From Schoenoplectus triqueter (taxonomy: Eukaryota; Streptophyta; Magnoliopsida; Poales; Cyperaceae): 35,171 nucleotides of DNA. The notes under the pieces were generated by a model. The model was not told where the DNA came from, did no database searches, and saw nothing but the letters and a program-made list of their open reading frames with translations. The position numbers and the translations under genes were made by a program. Where the stretch lies: positions 1 to 35,171 of the forward strand of contig CAXKVV010000585.1 in assembly GCA_964058805.1 (NCBI GenBank), given 5' to 3'. Shown piece by piece: positions 11,258 through 21,361 of this stretch (position 1 is its first letter; each line of letters begins with the position of its first letter).

Positions 11258-11656
11258 TTCTCTATATATGTTAAATGTTTACGTACGTATACTGTACAAA
11301 TTGTTATAAGGATCATTCAAAAAAATATAAAATAATGTCAGGAATGCAAATAAAGAGCGAATAAGTGGTTGCAGTTTATCATTTCTCTTACATTATAACA
11401 TTGTTACTTTCAATTCTTCTTCTTCTGAAGAGGGGACCAGTTACTGGTTACTTTGAACCTTCCTAGTACCTAGTATTTCAAATTGACTATAGCGCTCGGT
11501 CAAGAGATCTAGATTTTTTTTTTACTAGGGAAAAATTGTGTGTATGTGTGTGACACACTGAAAACTATTTTAAATTATTTATGGTTGTTAAACTGGTCCA
11601 GCATATTGTTATCCAGATTTTTTTTTTCAAATGACTCGTATGGATCAGTTCAGATT

Positions 11657-11658
<2 letters not shown>

Positions 11659-11692
<34 letters not shown>
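11659..11692. repeat. (TA)n microsatellite
   Basis: A perfect TA run of about 17 units immediately precedes the truncated foldback element D. Confidence 0.9.
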
Positions 11693-11695
<3 letters not shown>

Positions 11696-11935
11696 GAGAT
11701 ACTGTGAGCTTAAGCTCACGGAGGCCTTCGTGAGCTTAACTCAAAAAATATACCAAATCATCCTGAAATTTTAATTTATTATTCTCATTAAATTCTTTAT
11801 ATGAAAATCTCATGGGATGCAAAAATTTGGAGCGTTTTGAGCTTTTTAAGTCACCGTTTTTAATTTTTGAAAATCAACTCTAAAAATAATAATAATATAT
11901 TCAATACTTGAACATCATTTTAGAAAATTACTATA
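11693..11935. mobile_element. Foldback element D, truncated copy of element E
   Basis: It begins GTGGAGATACTGTGAGC after the TA run and carries a perfect 16-bp palindrome GTGAGCTTAAGCTCAC at 11704-11719. It matches the right arm plus the centre of element E (14067-14454) read in the opposite direction, through AATCAACTCTAAAAATA and ATTCAATACTTGAA, and then stops near 11935. The second arm is missing. Confidence 0.65.
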
Positions 11936-12512
11936 TCTTACATCTTCAAATTGAAAGAAAAGAAAAGTTGCAATATTTTAATTCAGAGGACATCGAGAAT
12001 GGGACAATCATTCATCTCTGACATCTTGAAAAAAAAAATCTAAAACCCAGAGCTATCATCTTTGAAAATAGATATCTTTGTCAAATAGGAAATGGGAAAA
12101 ATATATCCTTCTGATACTTCAATTAGGGTTATAGTATTCTTAAATATCAATTATCCATTCTATTCTCTTTTGCTATTGATAAACAAATTACGTTACATAA
12201 CTTCATATCCAATTTAAATAATACTTCTTATACAATCGTTCAAGTCACTTTATCTTCCACTGCCCTAACTTAGCTTAATTACTTAAATCAAGTTATATCC
12301 CACATCACAATAAATCCTTTACAACATGACAAACCTCTCTGGCCATTGTTGTCTGATGGTTCCTTTGCATGTAAATCATTTTACTCATTTATTATGGATT
12401 CATCTTCCCCTGATAATCTCAAAAAAAAAAAAAAACTAGATGATAAAAGCACCACCTAAAATATTGATGTTTTCTTGGCTAATGATCAAAGATAACATTC
12501 TAATAATAAATA
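11936..12512. other. Intergenic DNA, nothing recognised
   Basis: AT-rich, with no gene, RNA or clear repeat structure apart from an A-run at 12421-12435. Confidence 0.5.
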
Positions 12513-12520
12513 ATCTCAAT

Positions 12521-13581
12521 CAGGGGCGGATGCAAATTTTGGTCCGGAGAGCAATTATCGGATTGTAATAGTTTATTGAGTTCAAATCCATTAACTAATC
12601 GGATACTACATAAAAAAATAATAATTTAATATATATTCTTATCTAATAAAAAAATTATTAAAATAATAACATTTTATATATTAAAAATAACAACAAAATA
12701 AAGCTTAAAGTAATAGATAATCAAGTTGATGAAGAAAATTTTCGTCTATGAAAAGTATTATAAAAAAACACTATTTTTCAAAGTCTAGAGGGCGCAGCTG
12801 CCCTGGAACACTATAAGAGGGCCATGCTGATGTGTACTATCATATCCATGATAGATATTGTAGTAAACTCCACATTTTTCCAAGAGTCCGCCCCTCTTGC
12901 ATGAAAAGTTTATATCTAATGTCCAAATTTAGTAGGGCGCCTATCCTTTAAGTAGGAGGCGAAAAGAAGAAAAAGGAATGGCTGAAGAGTTTCTAGGATA
13001 ATTTTTATGAGTATCGCAGTATTGATAATCCTTGTATTTTTTCTTGTCTTGAACTTGACCGGGTTCTCATCAGTCATCACTAACTAGTAACTAGTTGTGG
13101 TAGTGGCCCAATTTCATGTCTGCTAGCGGTTCACAAAACACTGGCCATGACACTTTCCATTGCTTAAAATCTATCAATACATGTTGCAAATTTAAAATAA
13201 TTTAGTTTGGTACAGTCATACAGAGGAGTTCCACCACTGATCCTGTTACATGCTCGTTGACAAACTTCTCTTAATTTTTTTTTTCTGTAATTTCTTTTTC
13301 AATTTTGATAGGTATGAATTACAAACCTAAGTCAAAAAATAATGAAAATAAAAAGAGTTCACATTTACCATTTGGTGGGGGAGTGCTTGCACAAAAGAAA
13401 ACACGTGTCGAGTTGTGTTCAAGTGAAATAATTGAGTCCAAGTTAGTTAGAGCACCCCCTACGGATTATTTCTGGTTACGCCGGTGATGCAAGCTGAACA
13501 ACTTCACTTGCACAAATTGGATACTGGTTTTGAAAGTCTAGAGAGTGCAGCTGCTCCTGGAGCATTATATATCCGCCCTTG
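12521..13581. mobile_element. Tip100-like hAT element, non-autonomous or decayed
   Basis: The left end is CAGGGGCGGAT at 12521, and the right end ATCCGCCCTTG at 13571-13581 is its inverted copy with one mismatch. Both are flanked by the same 8 bases, ATCTCAAT (12513-12520 and 13582-13589). An 8-bp duplication and a CAGGGGCGG end fit Tip100-type hAT transposons. A second right-end-like sequence (GTCTAGAGGGCGCAGCTGCC near 12783 and GTCCGCCCCT near 12891) lies inside, so two copies may be nested or partly duplicated. The 60-codon open frame at 13305-13487 is the only coding-like remnant; I do not recognise it. Confidence 0.75.
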
Positions 13582-13625
13582 ATCTCAATAAAAGATGATG
13601 GCAACTTGTAAACAGGTGACGTGTC

Positions 13626-13800
13626 ATGTGCCGAACAAGGCTCGAGTCAACTCAACATCTATTCAACGAATGCCAATATTTTTTTCAAATTTTATGGCTA
13701 GCAGCTCAAAAGAAGTTCAAATTACAAATCTTCGTTTCTCCAATCTTTCTACTCAGGATAGCCTTCAACTCTCAATCAAAAATTCAACTACTCAGGAGAG
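13626..13800 (+). pseudogene. Possible LINE reverse-transcriptase zinc-binding fragment
   Basis: In the frame starting at 13626, a short peptide reads C-x(9)-HLF-x-EC followed by hydrophobic residues and LWLAA. This resembles the zf-RVT segment found after the reverse transcriptase in plant LINEs and related genes. A stop lies just upstream (13617-13619), and the similarity fades after about 13730. It is a relic at best, and a chance match is possible because the region is short. Confidence 0.3.
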
Positions 13801-14029
13801 AGCGCTGCTCAAGAATTTTCACGGAAAATTCTAAGGATGTTCCTACTCTATTACAGAAAATTACACTAGAAATGTTTGATGATATAATTTTATATTTTCT
13901 TTTTTAGTTTACAATCCCAGTTCTCATCGATCCTCATAAATTTTAGTTTTAATTTTATAATTATGTATACTATTTAATATTAATTAATGAAGGTTCCAAA
14001 AGATAGAGGCATTATCTCTATCTTTTACT

Positions 14030-14031
<2 letters not shown>

Positions 14032-14068
<37 letters not shown>
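14032..14068. repeat. (TA)n microsatellite
   Basis: A TA run of about 18 units at the left border of foldback element E. Confidence 0.9.
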
Positions 14069-14072
<4 letters not shown>

Positions 14073-14454
14073 AAGATATCGTGAGCTTAAACTCACAAAA
14101 GCCTTATGTGAGGTTAACTCAAAAAGTACATCAAATCATTTTTAAATTTTAATTTATCATGCTCATTAAATTCTTTATATGAAAATCTTGTGGGATATAA
14201 AAACTTGAAATATTTTGAGCTTTTTATGTCATCGTTTTTAATTTTTAAAAATGATATTCAAATATTGAATATTTTATTTTTATTTTTAGAGTTGATTTTC
14301 AAAAATTGAAAACGGTGACTTAAAAAACTCAAAACACTCCAAATTTTTGCATCCCACAAAATTTTCATATAAAAAATTTAATGAGTATGATAAATTAAAA
14401 TTTGAAGATAATTTGATATACTTTTGAGTTAACCTCACAATATATTTACTCTCT
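14067..14454. mobile_element. Foldback element E (complete, both arms)
   Basis: The left end TATAGTAAAGATATCGTGAG and the right end, read on the minus strand, TATAGAGAGTAAATATATTG are inverted. The arms of about 170-200 bp share AATTTATCATGCTCATTAAA, ATATGAAAATCTTGTGGGAT and TTTTGAGCTTTTTA with small differences. The right arm lacks about 25 bp near its end. The centre is AT-rich (TTCAAATATTGAATATT). There is no coding capacity. TA runs flank both sides, so TA may be the target site; this is an inference. Confidence 0.75.
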
Positions 14455-14478
14455 ATATATATATATATATATATATAT
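14455..14478. repeat. (TA)n microsatellite
   Basis: A TA run of about 12 units at the right border of foldback element E. Confidence 0.9.
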
Positions 14479-14479
14479 C

Positions 14480-15299
14480 GGAGGTAACCTCTATGATGGG
14501 AATGAGTTTGTGTGGATGCTGGATTCTACTTGATGGGATCACATTCAGCAACAACATAAATGGGGAAAATAATAATTAGATGAATTATATTTTCCGGTAT
14601 ATTTATGAAGAAACTGAAAATGCGAAAAGAAAAAGTCATCCGTTCCATTTCTCTTAAAAAATCTCCCGAAATTATATCAGAAAGTTTTCCCAACTGGATT
14701 GAAAATCCGATTAAAACCAAAAAAAGGGAATATTCTGAACATCCCCTTTCTCTTTAATTCCCATTCTCTTCATTTTATATTATTTAAAGGGAGTGTGTAA
14801 GAAATTAAATGAATAATAACCTCCTATTGAGTATCAAAATAAATAATAATAATAACAATAAACAACTTTTTTACTTTCGATTCCATTCTTCACTCTACTC
14901 TCCATCCAAACTGTTAGTTGCATTTTTTTTTCTTAATTGATTACGCTGTGTTGATGCACGGCTTCATGAAGCGCTGGTATACAATAAATAATTTATATAT
15001 ATTTATTATTTTCTCATATCAAAAAATATAAATAGAGATTGAGAAAAGGGTAAAAAAACTTCAACTTGGATATTTTTATTAGAAGTTCTTGCATTCAATA
15101 ATTTCTATTGTCAACTAACACTTTCTGCAATGAACCACACAAAATTGGTAATTCGTTTGGCAAATCAAGGAATAACTTTGTAAGAGTGGTAATTTTGAAA
15201 TAGTGATAGAATAATGGTAGAAGAGTGATATTCTTGATTATTCGGAAGAATGAAAATATCATTTGACAATTGTTAATAAAAATAGTTAAAATATGGATA
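14480..15299. other. Intergenic DNA before the TAA array
   Basis: No gene is supported. The minus-strand 64-codon frame at 14526-14720 has no recognisable domain. AATTCGTTTGGCAAAT at 15150-15165 recurs as AATTCGTTTGACAAAT at 16339-16354, beyond the array. Confidence 0.5.
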
Positions 15300-16246
15300 A
15301 TTATTATACTAACAATGATGATGATAATAATAATATAATAATAATAATAAAATAATTATAATCAAATCCATAATCATAATCATAATAAATAATAATATTC
15401 ATAGTTGTAATCATAATAATATAATAAAAATATAAACATAATCATAATATAGTAATATAATAATACAAATAATAATAATAATAATAATAAATTATAATAA
15501 TTATAATAATATAATCATAATATTATAATAATAATCATAATCATGATAATAATAATCATAGACGTAATTATAATAATATAATAATATAACCATAATCATA
15601 ATATAATAATATAATAATATAAAAATAATAATAATAATAAAAAAATAAAAAATAATTATAATCATAATAATATAATAATAATATAATAATATAATAATAA
15701 TATAATCATAATATAATCATAATTATAATCATAATATAATAATATAATAAAACACAATATAATAATAATAATAATCATAGTCAAAATCATAATAATATAA
15801 TAATAATATAACCATAATCATAATATCATATAATAATAAAATTATAATCATAATCATAATCATAATAATATAAATAATAATAATAATAATAATAAAATAA
15901 TCTTATTATATTAATAATATAATAAATAATAATAATAATAATAATAAAATAATCTTATTATATTAATAATATAATAATATTATATTAAAATCATATTTAT
16001 TATAATATAATAATAATAAATAATATTATAATACTAACAGTGATGATAATGTATAATAATAACAATCATTATAAGAACATAATATAATAATATAATAATA
16101 CTAATAGTGATGATAATATAATATTAATAGTGATAATCATAATAATAATAAATAATATAATAATAAATTATAATCATAATATAATGTAATAATATAATAA
16201 TAATAATAAATCATAATATAATAATATAATACAACATAATCAAATA
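15300..16246. repeat. Imperfect TAA/TAATA/ATCATA low-complexity array
   Basis: About 950 bp made almost wholly of A and T triplets and tetramers (TAA, TAATA, ATAATC) with scattered C or G. It contains a near-exact tandem copy of about 65 bp around 15870-15985, which shares the AATAATCTTATTATATTAAT block. No coding is possible in this composition. Confidence 0.9.
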
Positions 16247-16996
16247 ATAATCGCTATTAGCAGTTTTCCGACGAGAGCTAATCCTATAATTTATTATACC
16301 GGATTAGCAGTTTTTTCACACTCTTGTACTTAGTTTAAAATTCGTTTGACAAATTAATTCATCGAAATAGTAATTATATTCTTACTTTTTACTATTCAAT
16401 GCACTAAATAGTAATTATATTCAGTGCATTTATTGTAATTGGAGGCATTTAATATGGGTTCTCATTCTGGAGGTCTGATTGGTCAGCCTTGCAATCAGAT
16501 ATTTGGAGACTCGATTCTCGTTATTTTACTTTATTATTATTCTTACTTTACGTTGTTATTATTTTTATTTATTGTTATTATTATTATTATTATTGGTTTT
16601 AACTAGTTCATTTATTACCAGCTTTTATTTCAGTTGAAAATGCATTGATTTTTTTTTTATTTTGAACAATTTTAATTATGAAATTAAGGGAAATCTAAAA
16701 AGAAGAGAACAAATTACCATCATAGTTGGTGCCCTACCGGTGTCTTTAAAATTAAATATCAAATAACTATTATATAAATTTTTAAAATAATAAAACTAAT
16801 AGAATGAATATTTTATAGGTATCATCTTATATATTTATAGAAAAATTTATGTCATTTCAATATTATTTATATATGCATCAAGTGTTAATAATATTAACGG
16901 ACCAAATTTATCAGTTTAGCCTCATTACTTGATGACTATTCAAATGAAGTTAAAGTTTTATGATTTTTTCATATACATATAATTGAGATATAGAAT

Positions 16997-17378
16997 TAGG
17001 GGTGTCAATGGGTTGGGTTGGGTCGGGTTCTTTTATTTTATTTTTATCTGATCTGAACCCGACCCGATTAAATTCGGGTCAAAAAATCTTGACCCATACC
17101 CGATCCGACCCGACCCATGTAAAATAATTAAATATTTATTAATTATTTTTATATAATTTTAAAAAAATTCTATTGATTAATTTATAATTAATCTTAATTA
17201 GTATATAATTAGTGTATATTTAAGCTTTAATTAGTACTAATCACTAAATTACTTCAAAAAACATAATTAATCGGGTCGGGTCGGGTCAAAAAAATTAAAC
17301 CCATACCCAATCAATTTATCTTCGGGTCATGTCGGGTCGGGTTAACCCGTCGGGTCGGGTCAATAATTGACACCCCTA
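16997..17378. mobile_element. hAT MITE, copy 1 (complete)
   Basis: The ends are perfect 13-bp inverted repeats, TAGGGGTGTCAAT at 16997-17009 and ATTGACACCCCTA at 17366-17378. They are flanked by an exact 8-bp target duplication TATAGAAT (16989-16996 and 17379-17386). Inside the ends are GGGTCGGGTC-type repeats in opposite orientations, around an AT-rich centre. Size, ends and 8-bp duplication fit a non-autonomous hAT element. It has no coding capacity. Confidence 0.92.
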
Positions 17379-17386
17379 TATAGAAT

Positions 17387-18383
17387 ACATCTAACGGTTC
17401 ACATTTTTTAAATTTATATATAAATAAGTAAATAGACACCATCAACACCAACAATTTGTATCCCTTCTCTTTGTAAATATATATATTGATTGAAGAGCTA
17501 ATTTTCTGGTCGCTGGTTAATCTTTATTTTCCTTCTATAATTTGTAATTAATAAAAACCAAATCTAGTTTACTATAGTTTAGCATACTGATTTGATGTAA
17601 TGAGATAGAATAAAGGAATAAATAACTTGAAATTGGATAGCGTGCAAATTAAGTTTCTGCTTTCAAATTAAATAGTTATATTGAACAGAAACCCATCATT
17701 GCTTCTAAAAAAAAGAATTACCTAAAACTGAAGTTAGAACTGACATGAGTTATTATTGACTCAACTATCACTTTTTCCTTAAGCAATATTATTCTCTCCA
17801 CTTTTGAATTGATTGGATCTCGAAATTGGTTTCTATCAAATGTCAAGTTGATGGAAACTTACCCCGGCCTAGGTATGAATCCATTATAAAATGGAGAGAA
17901 TCTAGGGAGGTTCACACCACAAAGTCTTATGTACTTTCGTAATTTTTAGTTTATTTTTTCATGTGATTATATCTGCTGATCATCACCTAATGTCATTGTC
18001 TCATTGACGTATCGCTTAATAATAATTACCTAAACTACAAAGTTCTGCATATATAATAACGTAATAACAAAGTTTTTTATTTATGAACATTTAATTTGGA
18101 TAATTTAGACTCATATTTATCTTAAAAAAATTCATTGAAAACTTCAACAAAACTATGTGTATCTTCTAAATGTGCGAATAACTTAATTTAATTAGACAAC
18201 TATGACAAAAAAATGTCCATGTAGACGACTGATTGAATGCACATGTTCAAATTTTCTGTTTTGATACTTTGAAATTTCGTATCAAATGTTCTTTCAATTG
18301 TATTAACGCGTGTATTTAGTCAAATGTGTTAATTAAATACTTACATTAAAGAAGCAGCGGGGAACCATAAATGAATCGTAGGC
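17387..18383. other. Intergenic DNA between two hAT MITEs
   Basis: AT-rich, with no gene, RNA or mobile-element ends that I can support. Confidence 0.5.
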
Positions 18384-18391
18384 GGTGAGTC

Positions 18392-18830
18392 TAGGGGTGT
18401 CAATGGGTCGGATCGGGTCGGGTTATATTATTTTATTATTTTTATCTGATCCGAACCCGACCTGATTAAATTCGGGTCAAAAAATCTTGATCAATACCCG
18501 ACCTGATCCAACCCGTGTAAAATAATTAAATTTTTTATATAATTTTAAGCAATAAAATATTAATTAATATTTAATTAATATTTAATTAATCTTAATTAGT
18601 ATATAATTAGTATATATTTAAACTTTAATTAGTACTAAATCACAAAATAACTTCAAAAAACATAATTAATCGGGTCGGATCGGGTTGACCTGAACCCGAC
18701 CCGACCCGATTCGGGTCAAAAAAATTAAATCCATACCCGACCCATTTATTTTCGGATCATGTCAGGTCGGGTCGGATTCGGAACAGATTTGGATCGGATC
18801 GGATTAACCCGTCGGGTCAATAATTGACAC
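18392..18830. mobile_element. hAT MITE, copy 2 (right end eroded)
   Basis: Same family and orientation as the copy at 16997. It starts TAGGGGTGTCAATGGGTCGG at 18392 and ends AATAATTGACAC at 18830, so the last five bases (CCCTA) of the right inverted repeat are missing. Flanking octamers GGTGAGTC (18384-18391) and GGTGACTG (18831-18838) match at 6 of 8, which is compatible with an aged target duplication. Confidence 0.85.
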
Positions 18831-18838
18831 GGTGACTG

Positions 18839-19491
18839 AAAAATATATATTGTACAAATACAAATATTAGTATTGCGATATAGATACAGTCACAGTTTCA
18901 AAACGTTAATGATATTACATGTTATATTATATTTTAATATTTTTTATTGATAATATTAATACACAGTTCGTAAATATTAACAAGAAGTCAATATTAAGAA
19001 GACATGATTCAAATACAACGAAAAATTGATTCAATTAATAATAATTGGAGCGAAATTAATGATAAATTAGATATATTGGGTCCCAAAAAATATGAGGTTT
19101 TTTAATATGCTGGTAAAATTTAAATTAAATTGCAAAACAAAAAATATTAAAAAATTGTAAAATAAGACAAATTGCTTTCTTTATCAGAAAACAAACTTTT
19201 CTTGAAAGTAACAATTTTAATGTAAATTTTATTTTAGTCATTATTTATCGCAATTAAGTAATATTACATGGCATGATTAAATTCTACTATACTTCACAAC
19301 TGAATAAAAAAAATACTAAAATGAATTCTAAACGTAATATTATATTTATATAGGTCGCAGTAACCTTTTTTGGTAACATTTTTAATTTATCATAGAGAAT
19401 GTTATGATAATATTTTTTTAATTTATCAATTTATAAAATAACACTTGCATTTAATAATTTATCTTGTTTGAGTAATGTGTAGGGATTAGAA
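18839..19491. other. Intergenic DNA, nothing recognised
   Basis: AT-rich, with no supported gene or element. Confidence 0.5.
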
Positions 19492-20470
19492 TGTAGAATT
19501 AATTAGTTCACAATAATCAAAATTAATGATGGCACACAAGAACTAAATCATGACTGTATTAGACTTAGGTTTAGGTTTAGATAGATTCATGTTAATTAAA
19601 TTAGTTAAGATAAATTGAGTTTAAACATTAAGGAAAACACACTTTTACCCAATATGCCGTTGTAACTGTTTAGGATATAATATGAAAATTTGGCTAAGTT
19701 AATTTTTTTTTCGAAAAGCTAGCCGAAGCTGTCAGTGTGTGAAAATGGCTAAATTACAAATGCTCTCAAAAGAGCCAAAATATATCATTGTATAATGGTT
19801 CAGAACCATTACAACAACTCAAGCAACCATTATTAGGATTTACTAAGTCGTTGTAGCAGTTTAGATTAAGATCTCAAGATTCATTTTTAAATGACTATAA
19901 TTTTTAAGTCGTTACAATGACTCACAAGCTATTATAACGGCTCACGCCGAAAAATGATATTTGAACCGAGCTCTATATAAAGAGGTTACTCTCTCACTCC
20001 CATTTAATAAGTTTCCAATAGCAAAAATCTCAAGTTCTAAAGCTCGTTAGTCATATTTTAAGTGTGAGAGATAAACCTAAGCGATTGAAAGTTTTTGCTA
20101 AATCAAATTCTTGCTTTTAAGCTCAATATTGTTTATCTTTATTTTACTAACTTGATCCTACAAAATCAACTCTTCTTTTGAGTGTATTGTCACTCTTTAT
20201 TTTTTTCAATATGTTGTCATTCTTATTGCTTTTTAGTGTATCATTACTCTTTGTTATCAATAAATTTGGTAGTCTATTTTTATATAAGGGACCGTATTTT
20301 ATAATTATAAGACACTTATTTTAGTGTTTCAGCTTAAGCCACTTATATGCCAAACTCCATTACATTTTTTGTTCTTGTTTTATCACTCTTTTCTTTTCTC
20401 TGTTTTCTTTTATTGTTATGTTCTTATGAGAATTGAATGAAAATTCTTCCGCCGCTATTAAACTTCAACA
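19492..20470 (+). mobile_element. Possible solo LTR of a copia-like retrotransposon
   Basis: The segment has promoter-like and LTR-like layout: a TATATAAA box at 19974-19981 preceded by several short repeats around CATTACAACAACTC and TTATAACGGCTC, including the palindrome AATGGTTCAGAACCATT at 19794-19810. It ends TTCTTCCGCCGCTATTAAAC TTCAACA at 20470, much like plant copia LTR 3' ends. The left boundary is a guess: TG at 19492 preceded by TAGAA, against TTGAA after 20470 (4 of 5 match). No PBS, gag or pol sequence is nearby. Confidence 0.35.
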
Positions 20471-21009
20471 TTGAACTCCAAATCAATATTTACATCTCCT
20501 CTTAAATTCTTTACTTTTTTTGCACCATTTACTCTCTTAGATATCTACTTTTGAAGCTTACAAATAGGAAATAACAAATGTTAGTATATCAAAATTCTAA
20601 AATTAAAGATATTTTCTGTATTTCGGAGGTACTTTTTCTTTGTTATCAGCTTCAGAATTAATAAAATTCTACTTTGTATCCCTCAACAAAAATTTCCAAA
20701 TCATAGGGGTGTCAACTGTCAAGTTCCCCGGTCTTCTCTAGTTCTATCCTTGTAGAAGGTAACTGTAGTATCATAATATATTCCAGAACCATGTTATCGT
20801 TCTTCAAACTTTCTGAAATTCAGGATATATAAACAAAAATATTTTGGCATATATATAAAGTGTTTACTGATCATCAAGTAATTAAATTGAAAGTGTATAT
20901 ATGTAAATATATATAGTTTATTTAATTAATTAAGTAGATTATATATCGCTTTTGCCATTTTGAAGCATTAATTAAATGGTAGAAAAAACGCTAACAGTAT
21001 ATATCTATA
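20471..21009. other. Intergenic DNA, nothing recognised
   Basis: AT-rich, with no supported gene. The end of this stretch (ATATATCTATATCTA) runs into the Helitron-like start. Confidence 0.5.
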
Positions 21010-21361
21010 TCTATAATATTATATAAAGCAGCTAAGAATTGGACGGGTTTATTTTTTTATCATTTTCTTCAAATTTTTATATTCCAAAATACTCCTCATC
21101 TAATGATTTACATTAATTTTGACTAATCAGACGAACATGATAGCGTCAATTATTTTCTATTCCTCTCCATTTCTTTGCCATGTAGGAGGAAAAAAAATTA
21201 AAAGTTGAGAGAAATCATACAAAATTATATTTGATATATTATATATAATTGATCTTGCATTTATTGATTTTTTTCATATTAGAATGACGTACATATTATT
21301 ATGTGATATTTTTCTATATCTAAATAAAAAAATTCGCTGCAACTTGCGGGTACACAGTTAA
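21010..21361 (+). mobile_element. Small Helitron-like element
   Basis: It starts TCTATAATATTATATAAAGC at 21010 after an A. It ends TTCGCTGCAACTTGCGGGTA followed by CACAGTTAA and then T. This resembles plant Helitron termini, which begin TCTATA and end with a CGCTGCAAC-GCGGGTA-type block about 4 bases before CTAG. Here the last four bases read TTAA instead of CTAG, and I found no clean 3' hairpin, so it is either a decayed copy or a look-alike. Confidence 0.4.

Noticed and set aside
19566..19582. Telomere-like TTTAGG repeats
   Set aside because: Only about two and a half units, and the unit lacks the third G of the plant telomere repeat.
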